Source: Phyto melanocephala (lineage: Eukaryota > Arthropoda > Insecta > Diptera > Rhinophoridae). Taken from it: a DNA stretch of 64,000 nt. Positions within the stretch are counted from its first letter, which is position 1. Every line of letters starts with the position of its first letter. The stretch covers positions 13,807,201-13,871,200 of the forward strand of contig OW799237.1 in NCBI GenBank assembly GCA_941918925.1, given 5' to 3'. The notes under the pieces are model-generated. The model searched no databases and had not been told where the DNA came from. It worked only from the letters and a program-made list of their open reading frames with translations. Below are positions 35,354-46,965 of the stretch, piece by piece. The position numbers and the translations under genes were made by a program.

Positions 35354-36015
35354 AGGATAGAAAAATCTAAATATTTTTTGGTGAAGAACGCTTATAACTT
35401 GCATAGAAAAATCTTGTTTACGGATGAAAAAATTTTTACCGCACAGGAAAAGTTTAACAAACAAAATAATAGGGTTTATGTCCGGTCATGTAAAGAAGCA
35501 TCAGACTTCATTCCACGGGTCAACTGACTTGCATTTCTGTGAACAAGGGGTCAAAACATTGGCCAAAGTTTACCAAGAAACGGTTTTGGAAACAGTTGTG
35601 AAGCCGCTTAACAATTCCCTGTTCCAAAACCAGCCTTGGACTTTCCCCACAAGTTTCTGCGCCTGCTCATAAGGCTAAAACAACACATAACTGGCTCGAA
35701 ACACTTTGCCAGCTTTTATATGCTCTAAAGATTTGCCATCTGGCAGCCCTGATTTCAACAAATATATTAAAAAAAAATTTGTCCCAAAACCATTCATTAG
35801 TTTTTGTTTTATAGCCCAACATATTAGTAACAGTATTTATGTCCCTACTAAGTATATTGATTTATAAATTTTATCCAAATTCCAATTTAACTATTTTACT
35901 AAGGCATGTATGTCTGAACACAGTTTTGTATTTAAACAAAAAAATATTAACTTGGAAAAAGCAGTTCCCTAATTAAATTGAATTAAATATTGCATAAAAT
36001 TTTGGAACACCCTTT

Positions 36016-36151
36016 CAGTCAGCATGTAACTCAGAAGAGGCACAGCAGCAAACCTAACTGTGTCTTAAAGGCAACAATACGTTTATATTTAAGTTTTTTT
36101 TTTTTTGTTAACCCAACCTTACTACCTACCTGCTAAGCTTTAATCCATATA
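36016..36151. other. Short spacer
   Basis: Unremarkable spacer between the mariner nest and the next MITE. Confidence 0.4.
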
Positions 36152-36319
36152 CCGGGTGTTTTAGATAATAGATTTCAAATTAAGTATTTTTTTGTCATAA
36201 ATCTCACCCTGGCCACTTGAGAACTTTTCTCTTAAAAGAAACCTCTTGTAGAAATTTCAAAATAATTATTCTAAATTGACAGCTAATTTCAAATAACTTT
36301 AGCCTAATTTAGCACCCGG
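36152..36319. mobile_element. Mariner-derived MITE, 168 bp, TA duplication
   Basis: The left end CCGGGTGTTTTAGATAATAG resembles the inverted right end CCGGGTGCTAAATTAGGCT, with TA at 36150-36151 and 36320-36321. The CCGGGTGTTTT start matches the left end of the DD41D element at 12363. Arms are diverged beyond the first ~14 bases. Confidence 0.6.
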
Positions 36320-36321
36320 TA

Positions 36322-38330
36322 AATTATGATTATCATTTTTCTTTCATTTTTTTATACACCTTTGTCATTCAGTAATTTGTATGCCTGCCTAAAAGCACGT
36401 CTGTCTAACTACTCACTTACTTACTGCTTGCTGTTGTTATTATTGTTCTTGTTGTTGTCATTCTTTAAGTCGTCTCTTGTGTTACCATATATTTTGAGAC
36501 AATGATGATGCCTCATATTCCAAGCTGTGTTTTCTTTTCTTTTATTTATGGCTTTGTACTTAAAAAGAGGAAGAATTTGATTTTTTTTCTCTTTACACTA
36601 ACACACAAACAAATATATTCTTTAAACAAGTTTTGCATCTTTTCTCTTGTGCAGCTTTTTTTATCTTTCTTTCTTTTTTGCTGTTGTTAAGCTTTCTTAA
36701 CATGTCTTTTTGTTGTATTATTAAAAATGTGTATTTGTTGTTGTTAATATTACTGTTGCCTGAAAAGAATGCTTTATTGTTATATGGATGCAGGAAAAAG
36801 AATTATATTCCTTTAACTAAGAAAATTTTTCATTTAGAGCCTGCAAATGTAAGTTTCATATTCTTCTCTGCCATCTTTATTATTATCATGTTTATTGTCA
36901 TATTTTTGTTATTGTGTTTACATTACCAAACACGGAGAGAAAAATTAAGTAATTTTCGGTTAAGAAATATGTAAGTCACTGTTAAATCGTTTATATCTTA
37001 AAAATTAAAAAAAAAAAAAAATTAAAATGAGTTAATGTTGTATACAAACGATTAAATCAGATTTCGTTAAGTTTCTAAATGAATTAGGAATATAAAACTT
37101 TTTGCCGTCGAATATTAAATAAGGTTAATTGTTTTTTTTAATGTTAACAAATAAATATTCATTGAGTTTCATTCATTTAGTCAAAAATAAGGAATATTGA
37201 GATTAAAAGAAGGAATGTTAGACAGCCTAAAAGCATAGCTCACATATGGTCATACTGTCCTTTGAATAAAGCTTTGAAGATATCGAGCCATAACCGCAGA
37301 AATAATGTAACCCTCAAAATCAGAATTTTACAGGAGAGGGTTTTTTGTAAATAAATTCAGTTTAAATAAAGCTATTGCTTTGAAATTGTTTTTGTTATTA
37401 AATCATAACGGTTCAATCTACAGTAATGACATTTTGACAGATAATACAAATTATCGAGAACTATCGATTTCAATAAAAACATCAATTTGGCGGTAATGGC
37501 TTGATATTCGTTGACCTAGAGTTTGACGTCTCAGATCTTCAAATGCAGTGAAAGAAGATGTTTAGAGCTCTTCTTTTCCTTGTAGTCATAGAAATTTCTA
37601 CAAAAGTCATTATAAGGGATACTTAACCTTTTCGCATGTGTTAAGGAGTCCAGTAATAACCGCTAGGTTACTTAGATGGATTATAGGCATATTTTTCGCA
37701 GATTGCATTTTTCTGTCCTTGATTAGAAATAACTAACACAAAATGTAACAGACATGTTAAACAATTTTATTTTGCAAAATTGTTCCTTTAGGATATAGAG
37801 TTTCGTTAAGTTTTTTGATATCAAAAAATATAAAATGTTGCTTTCATTTTAAAGTAGGTGTAAAGCAAGTATCATAAATAGCTGACAAAACGTTTGCAAA
37901 AATTTCTCTTAAGCAAATAAAGATTCGTTAATTTTTTTCTTTTTAATTAATAAAAATGTATTTTTTTATAAATTTAAAAAGCATTTTATCTTTATCATTA
38001 AGAAAAAACATTTTTTCAGGCAAATGATTGTTATTTAGAAAAAAAGTTTCGTTAAGTTTTTTAAATGTCGAAAATCAGAAAACATCTTAATGATTTTAAA
38101 TTTATATTGCATATATAATTATTATAATTTAGTTTTCAAAATAAAGTTTTGTTAAGCTTTTTTATTTCGTCAAAAATAGAATAATATTGCTCTAGATTTC
38201 GATATATGCTGTTCGAAGCTTTTAAAATTTGCTTAAGGCTACAGTTATAAAATGTTTATTTTGAAAATAAAGTTTCGTTAAAATAGACAAAAGCAATAAA
38301 TTTATAACAAATATCATATTTTGCAATTTA
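36322..38330. repeat. Spacer with a diverged tandem motif AAAGTTTCGTTAAGTTTTTT
   Basis: Variants of AAGTTTCGTTAAGTTTTTT occur at ~37064, 37797, 37920, 38046, 38147 and 38273. From 37797 they are ~100-126 bp apart, so this is an old tandem array. The rest (36322-37060) is low-complexity AT-rich sequence whose open frames (for example 36633-36974) are hydrophobic because of T-richness and show no family features. Confidence 0.5.
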
Positions 38331-38334
38331 ATAT

Positions 38335-39352
38335 AGGCAAATAAATCGATTTTTTATATCTCAGTCAGTTTTTCTGGACGCCTTCTTTGATTCTAGTCAA
38401 GCCCTTTCATTTAATACCCATATTGTTGGGTTTAAAAAAATTTGTTCTGCCATTTTGTTTCATGCGCCATCTTGGATTTTACACTTTTTTAAAAGTTGAT
38501 TACATTGTAATGGTCAAGCCCTTTTTGATACTAATATTGTAGGGGCTAAACGGGTCGAAGCCGTAACTACTATATTTGACTCATATCTTCGCCATTTAAT
38601 CTAGGACGACATCTTGGATTATTTTCTTTTCATAACTAACTATATTTTAATACTCAAGACCTTTCATTTGATCCCCATATTAGCACTCTCGGTTGTATAG
38701 AATCTGAAAATTATCGATTTCTGTTTGTAAAGTTTAAGAAAAACACCGAAGCAGTTGTACTCTGGTGCTTATATCTCAGTTGATTTCAAACCGATTTTTT
38801 AGTTTTTTTTAGAAATAATTTTTAAGGTTACAGCTTATAATTTAGTATCTTAAGCGTAATTAAAAATTATTTGTTTGAAAAATTTTGATATATTTAAAAA
38901 GTATATATTTTTCCTAATAATTTTTGCCTATAACTTTGCCGATTAGTGACCAATTTTGTACAATTGGTGAATATCTCCAGAGACATACCAAATATACAAA
39001 TAGTAACAATGGGGTCCATAAATGATTCTAGGGCTGGAAAATTTTAATTTATGGTAAAAGTAAGCGAAAAAACAAAGACAGTCGTGTTTATTTGCTCATA
39101 TCTCAGATAGTTATTGGGCGATTATGCTGATTTCCAATACCGTTCTGCTAATTTCTGATCGGGTCTTGCCGATGTTTGGGGGCTTTAAAAAGTTGATTTC
39201 AATATACACATGGACAGTCGGATAATGCTTAACCAAATCCCCTATTCATAAGCTTTCAGAAAATATATATTTTATGGGATCGGAAATTAATATTGAAGAA
39301 ATTTCACACGGAATTACAAAGCTTACACTCACTGTGAAGGATATTAAAATAA
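38335..39352 (+). repeat. Degraded mini-me-related element
   Basis: CAAGCCCTTTCATTTAATAC, GTCAAGCCCTTTTTGATAC and CAAGACCTTTCATTTGATCC mark three diverged internal units. The end has TTTTATGGGATCGGAAATTA followed by ACTCACTGTGAAGGATATTA, the decayed form of the family's 3' end. The 5' end is not identified. Confidence 0.6.
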
Positions 39353-42304
39353 AATTTCATTATGTTTTGTGTAGTCACAATAACCCTTAAGTCATATACT
39401 AAACTTCTTAAGTTTCTATAAACTCCTTAAAAAATTTTTTCAGTGTATTTTTTTAGTTTCAGATTCATTTATTTTTTCATTTATGCATTATACTTTTTTG
39501 TTATATATTTTTAGTATGTTTTTGTTAAAAGTGATTATTATGGTTATTTTTGTTCTTCCGTTAATATATTCATGTGTTTATGATACTGATGCGTCGTCAT
39601 CATCATCATCTCTGGCTGATGTTGCATGCCTAAGCTGTTGAAGATGTGGCTGCTTGGTTGCTGTTACATTGTTTTATATGTGAATGTTGGTTGTTGCAAG
39701 GCGTGGCTTTATTTTATGTTGGTAATTTAAAATTAGTAATTTTCAGTTTTGATGCCTTTAAACTGGTCAGAAAACAATTATAGTGTTTATTTATTTAAAT
39801 TTCGGATTAAAATTCAAAATAACTTTATTTTTTTCTTACCAAATAAATTTGTTTTTTTTTAACATAAAAAAAAATATTTTTGTTTGCACATTTTCAATTC
39901 ATACTCCTTTAGTCTTGCAAATACTACAGTGCTACAGTGACTTGTAATTCATAGGCTGTTTTTTGCTTGGCCTGTCTGTCAGCTTTTTAGGAGCCATGTG
40001 GGCATAATGGAATTTCTTTAAAATTGTTATTACAAGTAGCCTTAAACAACGATTTTAAATCAAAATATACATACAAGGTGTTTTTCTTCATATTCTAAAT
40101 TAGACTAGTTTTTGTTGTTGTAGAGGTGGAAACCATGGGAAATGTATGTTGGAGCCATTTTTTATGACTGCTATAAGCTTTGATATCTGCCTGTGTGAAT
40201 GGGTGTAAGTAAGACTTTCAAATGATTAATTTTTCTATTAAACATTCAAATAATGCAGTTTGAAGTTTGCATCTGTTTGCAGTTTGAAAACTGCTCAAAT
40301 GGTGATATGGTTAGAAGAAATCTATGAGAAAATATCTGTGAATATTTTGTGATGAAAATTTTTTTGAAGAGAACAAAAAGAAAAAAACAAACAAGAAATC
40401 CATAAAAACTTGTGATAGTTTGAGATTTTTTACGTAATTTTTATTTTAGTATTTAAACAAATGTTTAAAACAACTGACTACACTATTACTAGGTTACTTG
40501 TAATTAGTAAAGTGACAATTGAATTTACGTTTAATAGTTTAGAAACAATTCTAACTGTTTTTATAATTTTTTTTTATATTTATTTACCTTGTTTAGTTTT
40601 TTTTTTCATTGATTTTATTTCATTCCTTATCAATATATATTTTGTATTCAAAAGCAATAAATACCTAATCCACACTCTATCACTGTTCCATTCATTTCCC
40701 CATATTTACACTTAGTTAATTGATTTCTGCCACAAATTGGCTTAAATGTGTGTACATTTTGTTAAATCCGTGTGCATCCTTTAAGATTGATGATTTCATT
40801 TAAACTCTTGCAAAATGTTTTTGTTATCATTTCTCTTCTTCCTTTCAATTGAATTGCTTTAAATTTATTGCTTTTCAAACTATAAATAGTTTATTTCCTC
40901 TTAAAGGGACTTTATTTTAAACGTTTTATAGTCATTGACTTTGAAGTTTGAATGAGATTGAATAAAGGACACAAAAAAATTTAAAAAATAAAAAAAAACG
41001 AGAAAAGGAAACGATTAGCTCTATGGTAAATTAATTCTTACAATTTCTTTTACACAGGGTGGTAAGAGATGGTTAAAAGAGTCATGGATTTTATGCGAAT
41101 AATGGCGAAGAAGTATCTAATTCTACTGACTTGAACTAAATTTTTGTACAATATACCATCAAAAGGTTCAAACTTCTCAAATAAGAAATTTAAAATTTGT
41201 ATTTTCTTTTTTATTTTGTTACACAGCATACACTTACAGAGATGTAATATTAACAACTATTACTCCAAGTTGAAAAGTATGGTGTGAGTTAGTAGAAATT
41301 TTAAAACAACGACTCACACACTTATCCTTACCACCCTATTTTCATAATTTTTACACAGATGATAATTATTTTTAGATTTTTATAGGCTTTTCCCCTTCCT
41401 TCAACTCCCTCTGTTGTTACGTATATGACCCTTACCACAAATGTTAAGTACATATTTTAAAAATATATTTCCTTTGAAAATATGTACATACATATGTATA
41501 TACTCAAATCATTCCAAAACAAGAGACGAAAAACTAAACACCCACATCACTTTCTCATACACGTAAATGTGTTAGAGAGTGCAGCCATCCAAGTCTATAA
41601 TAAAATTTAATGAAGAAACTTTATATTTAACTTGATTTTATAGTTGTGTAGTTGTTCTTGTCCCAGTACATTTTTTCACTACCAAACGGTACTTTTTTGT
41701 TACAAAGGCGGCAATCAATAAATCTCTTACAATTTATATGCATGTGTGTATTATGTTGCCTTCATTTTGTTTGATTTTGTTTTTACATTACTACATGTAG
41801 TTGTTGTCGTCATCATTTTCTTTCGGTGTATTATTCTTTTTATACTCTTGTGCATATTTACATGTATAAATGTAGATGTTTTTTTTGTATTCATGACAAA
41901 GATGATGCTAATGTATTTTTATTCATATTTATTCACTTATTCAGTCACTAACTTTAAAACCCTTCATTTAACACGTACCATACATGAATCTAATATTTTG
42001 TACATACATATAGGTACATACATGTAGGTATGTTCATATGTAATTCTTGTTATTCTTCTTGTTTGTGTTTATTATTGTTCTTGCAAGTCAAAATATAATG
42101 CAATGTGGCCAACTAAATAAATAGCAATTTTATAAGATGACACGAAAGCAATTATTTAATATAATAAAAATATGTATACCTATTAGATAGATAAAAAAAG
42201 TTAGTCATATACTTTTGAATATTTTTGCAAGCCAATTTCGAAATAAATGCCGAACGTGTATAGGTGGCACCTTTTTAAATTTTTCGTTATATATTTAACA
42301 CATA
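39353..42304. other. AT-rich spacer, probably ckn intron or intergenic
   Basis: No coding exon or repeat identified. There are several GTT-rich and T-rich tracts, and open frames rich in Phe, Leu and Tyr caused by base composition. Confidence 0.45.
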
Positions 42305-42432
42305 CAGTCGGATCTTAAATTATGATATATCGATGTTTTTATATCAATAACATCAATGTTTTGTTTTAAAGGATTTTTATATTGGTCCCTTTGAAGAAAA
42401 ATATCGATATATAACAATTTAATATTTGACTG
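42305..42432. mobile_element. Tc1-type MITE, 128 bp, TA duplication
   Basis: The left arm CAGTCGGATCTTAAATTATG matches the inverted right arm CAGTCAAATATTAAATTGTT, and similarity continues through ATATATCGAT for ~38 bp. TA borders lie at 42303-42304 and 42433-42434. CAGT termini with TA insertion are typical of Tc1/pogo-type elements. Confidence 0.75.
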
Positions 42433-42544
42433 TAAATACTATAAAAATAACAAAAATTTAAAAATTCTACTCCTTCGTCAAATGCATTTATTTTATTGAA
42501 ATTTACCTCCAAAAATACTTTATATTTTAAGGTTTATAGAAAAA

Positions 42545-43407
42545 CTAGCCAAACCCGGCGCGCGTCGCTACGCCCCTTAATGAATCGAAATGCATTCTGA
42601 ATTTTAATTGAATATCAAGTGCAAAAACCTAAAAATTATAATTTTTTTATGGGCGTGGCATTGCCCACTTTTCTAATCACGAAATTGTAAAGTCGTAACA
42701 GCTCAATATGTGTGCAAAGTTTCAGAAGAATCGGTCCAGTGCCAGTACCTCAAAATGATACCTTTTTTTATGGGCGTGGCTGTGCCCACTTTTCTAATCA
42801 CGAAATTATTTAGTCATGACAGCTCGATATGTGTGCAAAGTTTCAGAAAAATCGGTCTGGTGCAAGTACCTCAAAATTATAACCTTTTTTTATGGGCGTG
42901 GCCCTGCCCACTTTTCTAATCACGAAATTGTAAAGTCACAACAGCTCGATATGTGTGCGAAGTTTCAGAATAATCGGTCTGGTGCAAGTACCTCAAAATT
43001 ATAACCTTTTTTTATGGGCGTGGCCATGCCCACTTTTCTAATCACAAAATTATATGGTTATGACACCTTAGTATGTGTGCAAAGTTTCAAAAAAATCGGT
43101 CCAGTGCAAGCACCTCAAAATTAAAACTTTTTTAGGGGCGTGGCCCCGCCTACTTTTCTTATCTCGAAATTATTTAGTCATGGTAGCTCGATATGTGTGC
43201 AAAGTTTCAGAAAAATCGGTCAAGTGCAAGTAGCTAAAACTGATAACTAATTTCTTATGGGCGTGACCCCGCCCACTTTTTTTCACCCATAAACACTCCC
43301 TGGTATGTGTACAACAACTTACCAAAGTTTGATCCCGATCGGTTTTACAGTTTCGGAGTCTATAGCTAACACACACACACACAGAGTTTCACTTTTATAT
43401 ATATAGA
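42545..43407 (-). mobile_element. Helitron-like element with six ~121-bp tandem repeats
   Basis: On the minus strand it begins TCTATATATATAAAAGTG after an A and ends GGGTTTGGCTAG before a T, the same end rules as 18754-19410. Six units carry TGGGCGTGGC near 42651, 42772, 42894, 43016, 43136 and 43259 (period 120-123 bp), each with CCCACTTTTCTAATCAC and TGTGTGCAAAGTTTCAGAA. The 5' part has a CA microsatellite. No replication-initiator or helicase coding region, so non-autonomous. Confidence 0.75.
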
Positions 43408-43906
43408 TGTATTCTCCATACTGTCGAATATGCATATTGAACGAAACATTTAATTTTATAAAAATATTTTTAACAAATTTTAAGATTATCCTATTTTTTA
43501 TTATTTAGCTGCTTACAGTAACCGCTTTACTTTTATTATTAACTTACTTAGTGATTACTCATTCACCCATACTTAAAACAAATATTTTGTATACTTTAGT
43601 CACCCACCTACTCCCCCAAACATTTTTGTTCTTCTACATAACAAAAAAGACTACAAAAAATATGCACTCAGTAAAACTGACTGGTGACCTAACTTACTGA
43701 AAACGGCGTTTGACAAGATCTGTTAATAAACGAGGGCAATCAGAAAGCATTGTTATTTACAAAGTTTTAAAAATTTTTTTTCGGTGAAAAAAGTATAAAA
43801 ATAGAGGTGTAATTAATAATAAAATATAAAAATTATTGTCACAAAATTTGAAGCAAAATCAATATACATACATACCTATGTATACGTTATTATTATAATC
43901 TATTAA

Positions 43907-44025
43907 CGGTCCAATTCATAAAGCTTAAAAAAGCTTTTAAGAGGTTTATTAATCAAATTTCCATAGAAAATCAGTTTTATAAACACATTATAATAAACCT
44001 TTAACAATTTTTATAAATATGACAG
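43907..44025. mobile_element. PIF/Harbinger-type MITE, 119 bp, TSD TAA
   Basis: The left arm CGGTCCAATTCATAAAGC and the inverted right arm CTGTCATATTTATAAA share the AGGTTTATTA core at matching depth. TAA flanks both sides (43904-43906 and 44026-44028). It is a diverged relative of the 34019-34135 element. Confidence 0.55.
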
Positions 44026-44028
44026 TAA

Positions 44029-45348
44029 GTATTTAATTACCTTTAAATAAATTCGTCAGGAATTGTTCCTATTAAAAATTTTTACCAAATATCCTTATGT
44101 AGGTACATATGTTTTTATAACGTGCATATTTGTTTTCATCTGGTCACATTTTATTGGTTTGAAAATAATTTTAGAAACTGCCTTCGAGTAGTTATTGTTC
44201 CTGTTTTGCCACCCACCCCAACATTATGGTGTTTATTATTTTATTTTCAGGTCTTTATCTTTACTCCACTTTAGATTAACCCATGCTGACATCAGCAGTA
44301 ATGTGCAATTTTAATTTATAGATATACAATACATTCATACAATCTTTGTATATATGTATGTTTGTCTATTTGTATGTAAGTATATGTAGGGAAAATATAC
44401 AGTTATGATGTATTTATTTTTATGGTTTTTATATATTTTATATTCCTGTTTATTTTGGTTCTTATAAAAAGCCGACACCGGTTCAACAACACCATTGCAC
44501 TATTAATCTCCTTTATTTATGTATACTCATGTACAAGTGCTACATCAACTACATACACTCATTGTTGTTGGTAGTTTTGTTACAACCGTAATTCCCTTGT
44601 AATTGCATATGCTATTTGCTTGCTCTCTTTTTTTATCATAAGGTTTTTATTTTTTAAGATAAAATACAATTGTATTGTAAAAATTAACTACTATTCGATA
44701 GGAAAAGGCTCTCAGCCGACCCACCAATTGAATTAAATTTCTCTATTTATGCCACCCACTATTTTTGTGTATTTTTGTTTGATTTCTAATCCATTTTTAT
44801 TGTTGTATCAAAAGATTCATCAGACACACTATTTTTTCGTTTGTTCTTTTGCTGCTTTCGTGTTTTAATTTTTCGGATTTGTGGTGGGAATTTAAATTCT
44901 ATTTAGTATTATTTTGCTCTTATTATGTTTTTAATGCCTATTTTATCAAAGTGGAAGAAAAAATGACATAATTAATTGTAACGGATTAAAGTGTTAAAGC
45001 TGGCATCTTTGGGATTATTTTTAAAGGGGGGGTTTTGTCTTACACATACTTTTTTAATTAAAGGGATTATCTTTTATTAAGAAATAGCTGTGTTGAAATA
45101 GAATGCATAGTAAATGAGGCCTTTTTAAATGAATTTGGGATGTTGAAAATAGCATGTTTCAGGAAAAAAATAGTTTTTATATAAAAGATTGGTCATATAA
45201 ATTTGTATAAAATTATGTGCAAAAAATGTTTTAAAAAATTTGGGACATTTTTCGTGGAAATATAAGTTCAAAGTACAAAATAAAATAAATTATAAATTAT
45301 TATTTTTCACAAATATTTTCTTAAAAGATGTACAAACATTTATAATCA
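44029..45348. other. AT-rich spacer, nothing recognised
   Basis: No gene, RNA gene or recognised repeat. Short GTT- and ATGT-type tracts only. Confidence 0.45.
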
Positions 45349-45515
45349 ACTAGCCTGTGTGCGCGACTTCGTCTTCGTGGTTATCACGATAGTAGTAGCC
45401 TATATGTTAATCTAGGTTGTTACCTGTATTTAGTTCCGTTCAGCAGTTTTTTCGCGATTGAGTAACAAAAATTCAAACACCTAAGCATTCACATTTATTT
45501 TAAGTATTAGTAGGA
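45349..45515 (+). mobile_element. Fragment of a non-autonomous retroelement or RTE-type 3' tail
   Basis: GTGCGCGACTTCGTCTTCGT, then GCCTATATGTTAATCTAGG, GTTCCGTTCAGCAGTTTTTT and TCGCGATTGAGTAACAAA, ending TATTAGTAGGATT. This wording is a widespread insect repeat that I associate with RTE-type LINE tails and their SINEs, usually with a repeated ATATTAGTAGGAT end. The 5' part is absent. Confidence 0.45.
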
Positions 45516-46204
45516 TTAAATGCTTTATTGTATTTTTATGTCTTGTTTTCTTATAAAGAAAAATGAGAAGTGAAAAGAAGGCAGTAAATTGAAAATATTA
45601 AATTGTTAACGTTTTCCTTTAAGTTAGCTTATACTTAGAAAAAATGAAAAGAGAATAGTAGGCAATATATTAAAAACTTAAATTTTCCAAGTGTTGACTA
45701 TAGTAGTCCGTGATGTTCGAATAGAGAAAAAAGTACACAGGTTAAGTTGATGAAATCCAAGTATTTCTTTATTGTCAGTTTGTGACCAACCATCTGTTTT
45801 AGTTCATAAATTTTAGAATTGTTTAATAATCCAGAAAATAAGTAATTAATATATACGTACTTTTTAGTTTCGAATCACCACTATTTCAAAATATAATGAG
45901 TGCACGTTCAACGTGTAACTACTATATTAGATCATGACAATTAAAGTTTACTTATAATAGTTATCAGCTTAAGTGGTAAGGTCATACTTATATTAAATAG
46001 AAACTTCTAGAATATGTTATAAACAAAGTATAAAAAAATATATGAGTTATAATAAATATAATAGTAAATTATCAGAGCTGCATATTTTGATATGCAAAGT
46101 CCAGTTTTACCAGGAATTGTTAAGTTTTCTTTTTTTTCACACACAGTCTACTAAAAATTTCGTATCGATTAAAAATAATCAGCCAAATCGCTTTAGTCGT
46201 TCTT

Positions 46205-46965
46205 ACTTTATGGGATTACATATGAGCATTTCCATGTCATCGTACGTGACATTTGTATTCCTTTAAAGTGGAGTAATTTTTGCAAAAGTAAGAGTAACTG
46301 AAACAAAATTAGATCTTTTTGTTCCATTTAAAGGGTACTTTATTATATATAATTTTATTTGAATCATTGTTGTCTAAAATATCTAGAAAAAAAAGAATAT
46401 ATCGTACGTGACATAAAACAGAAGTGATTTTGATGTATATATGAAAATATCTGCGATTCTTGGGAGGTTTTTTTCTTTTTTTTTAATTTCTTACACTAAA
46501 CCAAATATATTTCATTTAAAATCCATCATACTTAATTGAAAACAATCCTTAAATGATTTTATAATAAATTCAATTTAATATCGTTCGTGACATATCGTAC
46601 GTGACAGATTTTTCTCTAATAGTATTCTTAGGTAATAAAATTTATATTATGTTAAAAAAAAAATCTAAATTAGGGGCTCTTGCGACAGATCAAATACGAA
46701 TGACGGCGACAAATAATGTTTTTGGACTACGTACGTGACATTAAAATAACATCCAAGAGAAATAAAAAAAGTACCTCTAATTGGAAGCATATTTACAATT
46801 ACAATTTAGTCGCTAAAAAAATAGTTGATTGCAATTCTTTAAAATAAGTTTAAGAGATAATCAGATTAAACTCTTATTTCTGCTATTTAAATAATTTAAT
46901 AAGCTCTTAATACCTGCGCATAGTGAGTGTTTTTTTTATCAATAAATGGAAATGCCCATATGTAC
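46205..46965. repeat. Region with five TACGTGAC-type motifs between inverted flanks
   Basis: TCGTACGTGACA or a close variant occurs at ~46241, 46401, 46580 (one mismatch), 46594 and 46728. The left flank ATGAGCATTTCCATGTCA reappears inverted near 46945 (TGGAAATGCCCATATG). Either this is an unnamed transposable element with repeated subterminal motifs or a cis-regulatory cluster. No coding sequence is evident. Confidence 0.45.

Larger units (their letters stand above)
34242..35760 (+). pseudogene. maT-like (DD37D) mariner transposase, split by an insertion
   Basis: N-terminal part: ATG at 34242, an early TGA, SDKENRIAVIACRKK, then RCIKLFEGTGDIKHRPGPAP, QKFISRIIKKDLGLEAFKR and HTGHLLTAALKK up to ~34600. 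C-terminal part after the insertion: RIEKSKYFL, NLHRKILFTDEKIFTAQEKF, NKQNNRVYVRS, then in a shifted frame DLHFCEQGVKTLAKVYQETV and KPLNNSLFQNQPW, then APAHKAKTTHNWLE and SGSPDF. The first catalytic Asp (FTDEKIF) is present, while the last region (SSPDLNPLDY in relatives) is degraded. Several frameshifts make it non-functional. Confidence 0.82.
33348..36015 (+). mobile_element. Dead mariner, DD37D (maT-like), carrying nested insertions
   Basis: Ends AAAGGGTGTCCCAAAAAAAT (33348 on) and the reverse complement AAAGGGTGTTCCAAAATTTT (to 36015). Transposase pieces occur at 34242-34602 and 35354-35760. Removing the insertions at 33432-34203 and 34603-35353 leaves ~1.14 kb, close to the usual mariner size and with transposase segments in the right order. 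The left border has TA; the right border has CA, so the target duplication is no longer intact. Confidence 0.7.

Noticed and set aside
36502..36974. Hydrophobic open frames that look like small membrane proteins
   Set aside because: T-rich DNA yields Phe/Leu/Ile runs by composition alone. No start context, splice signal or family similarity.
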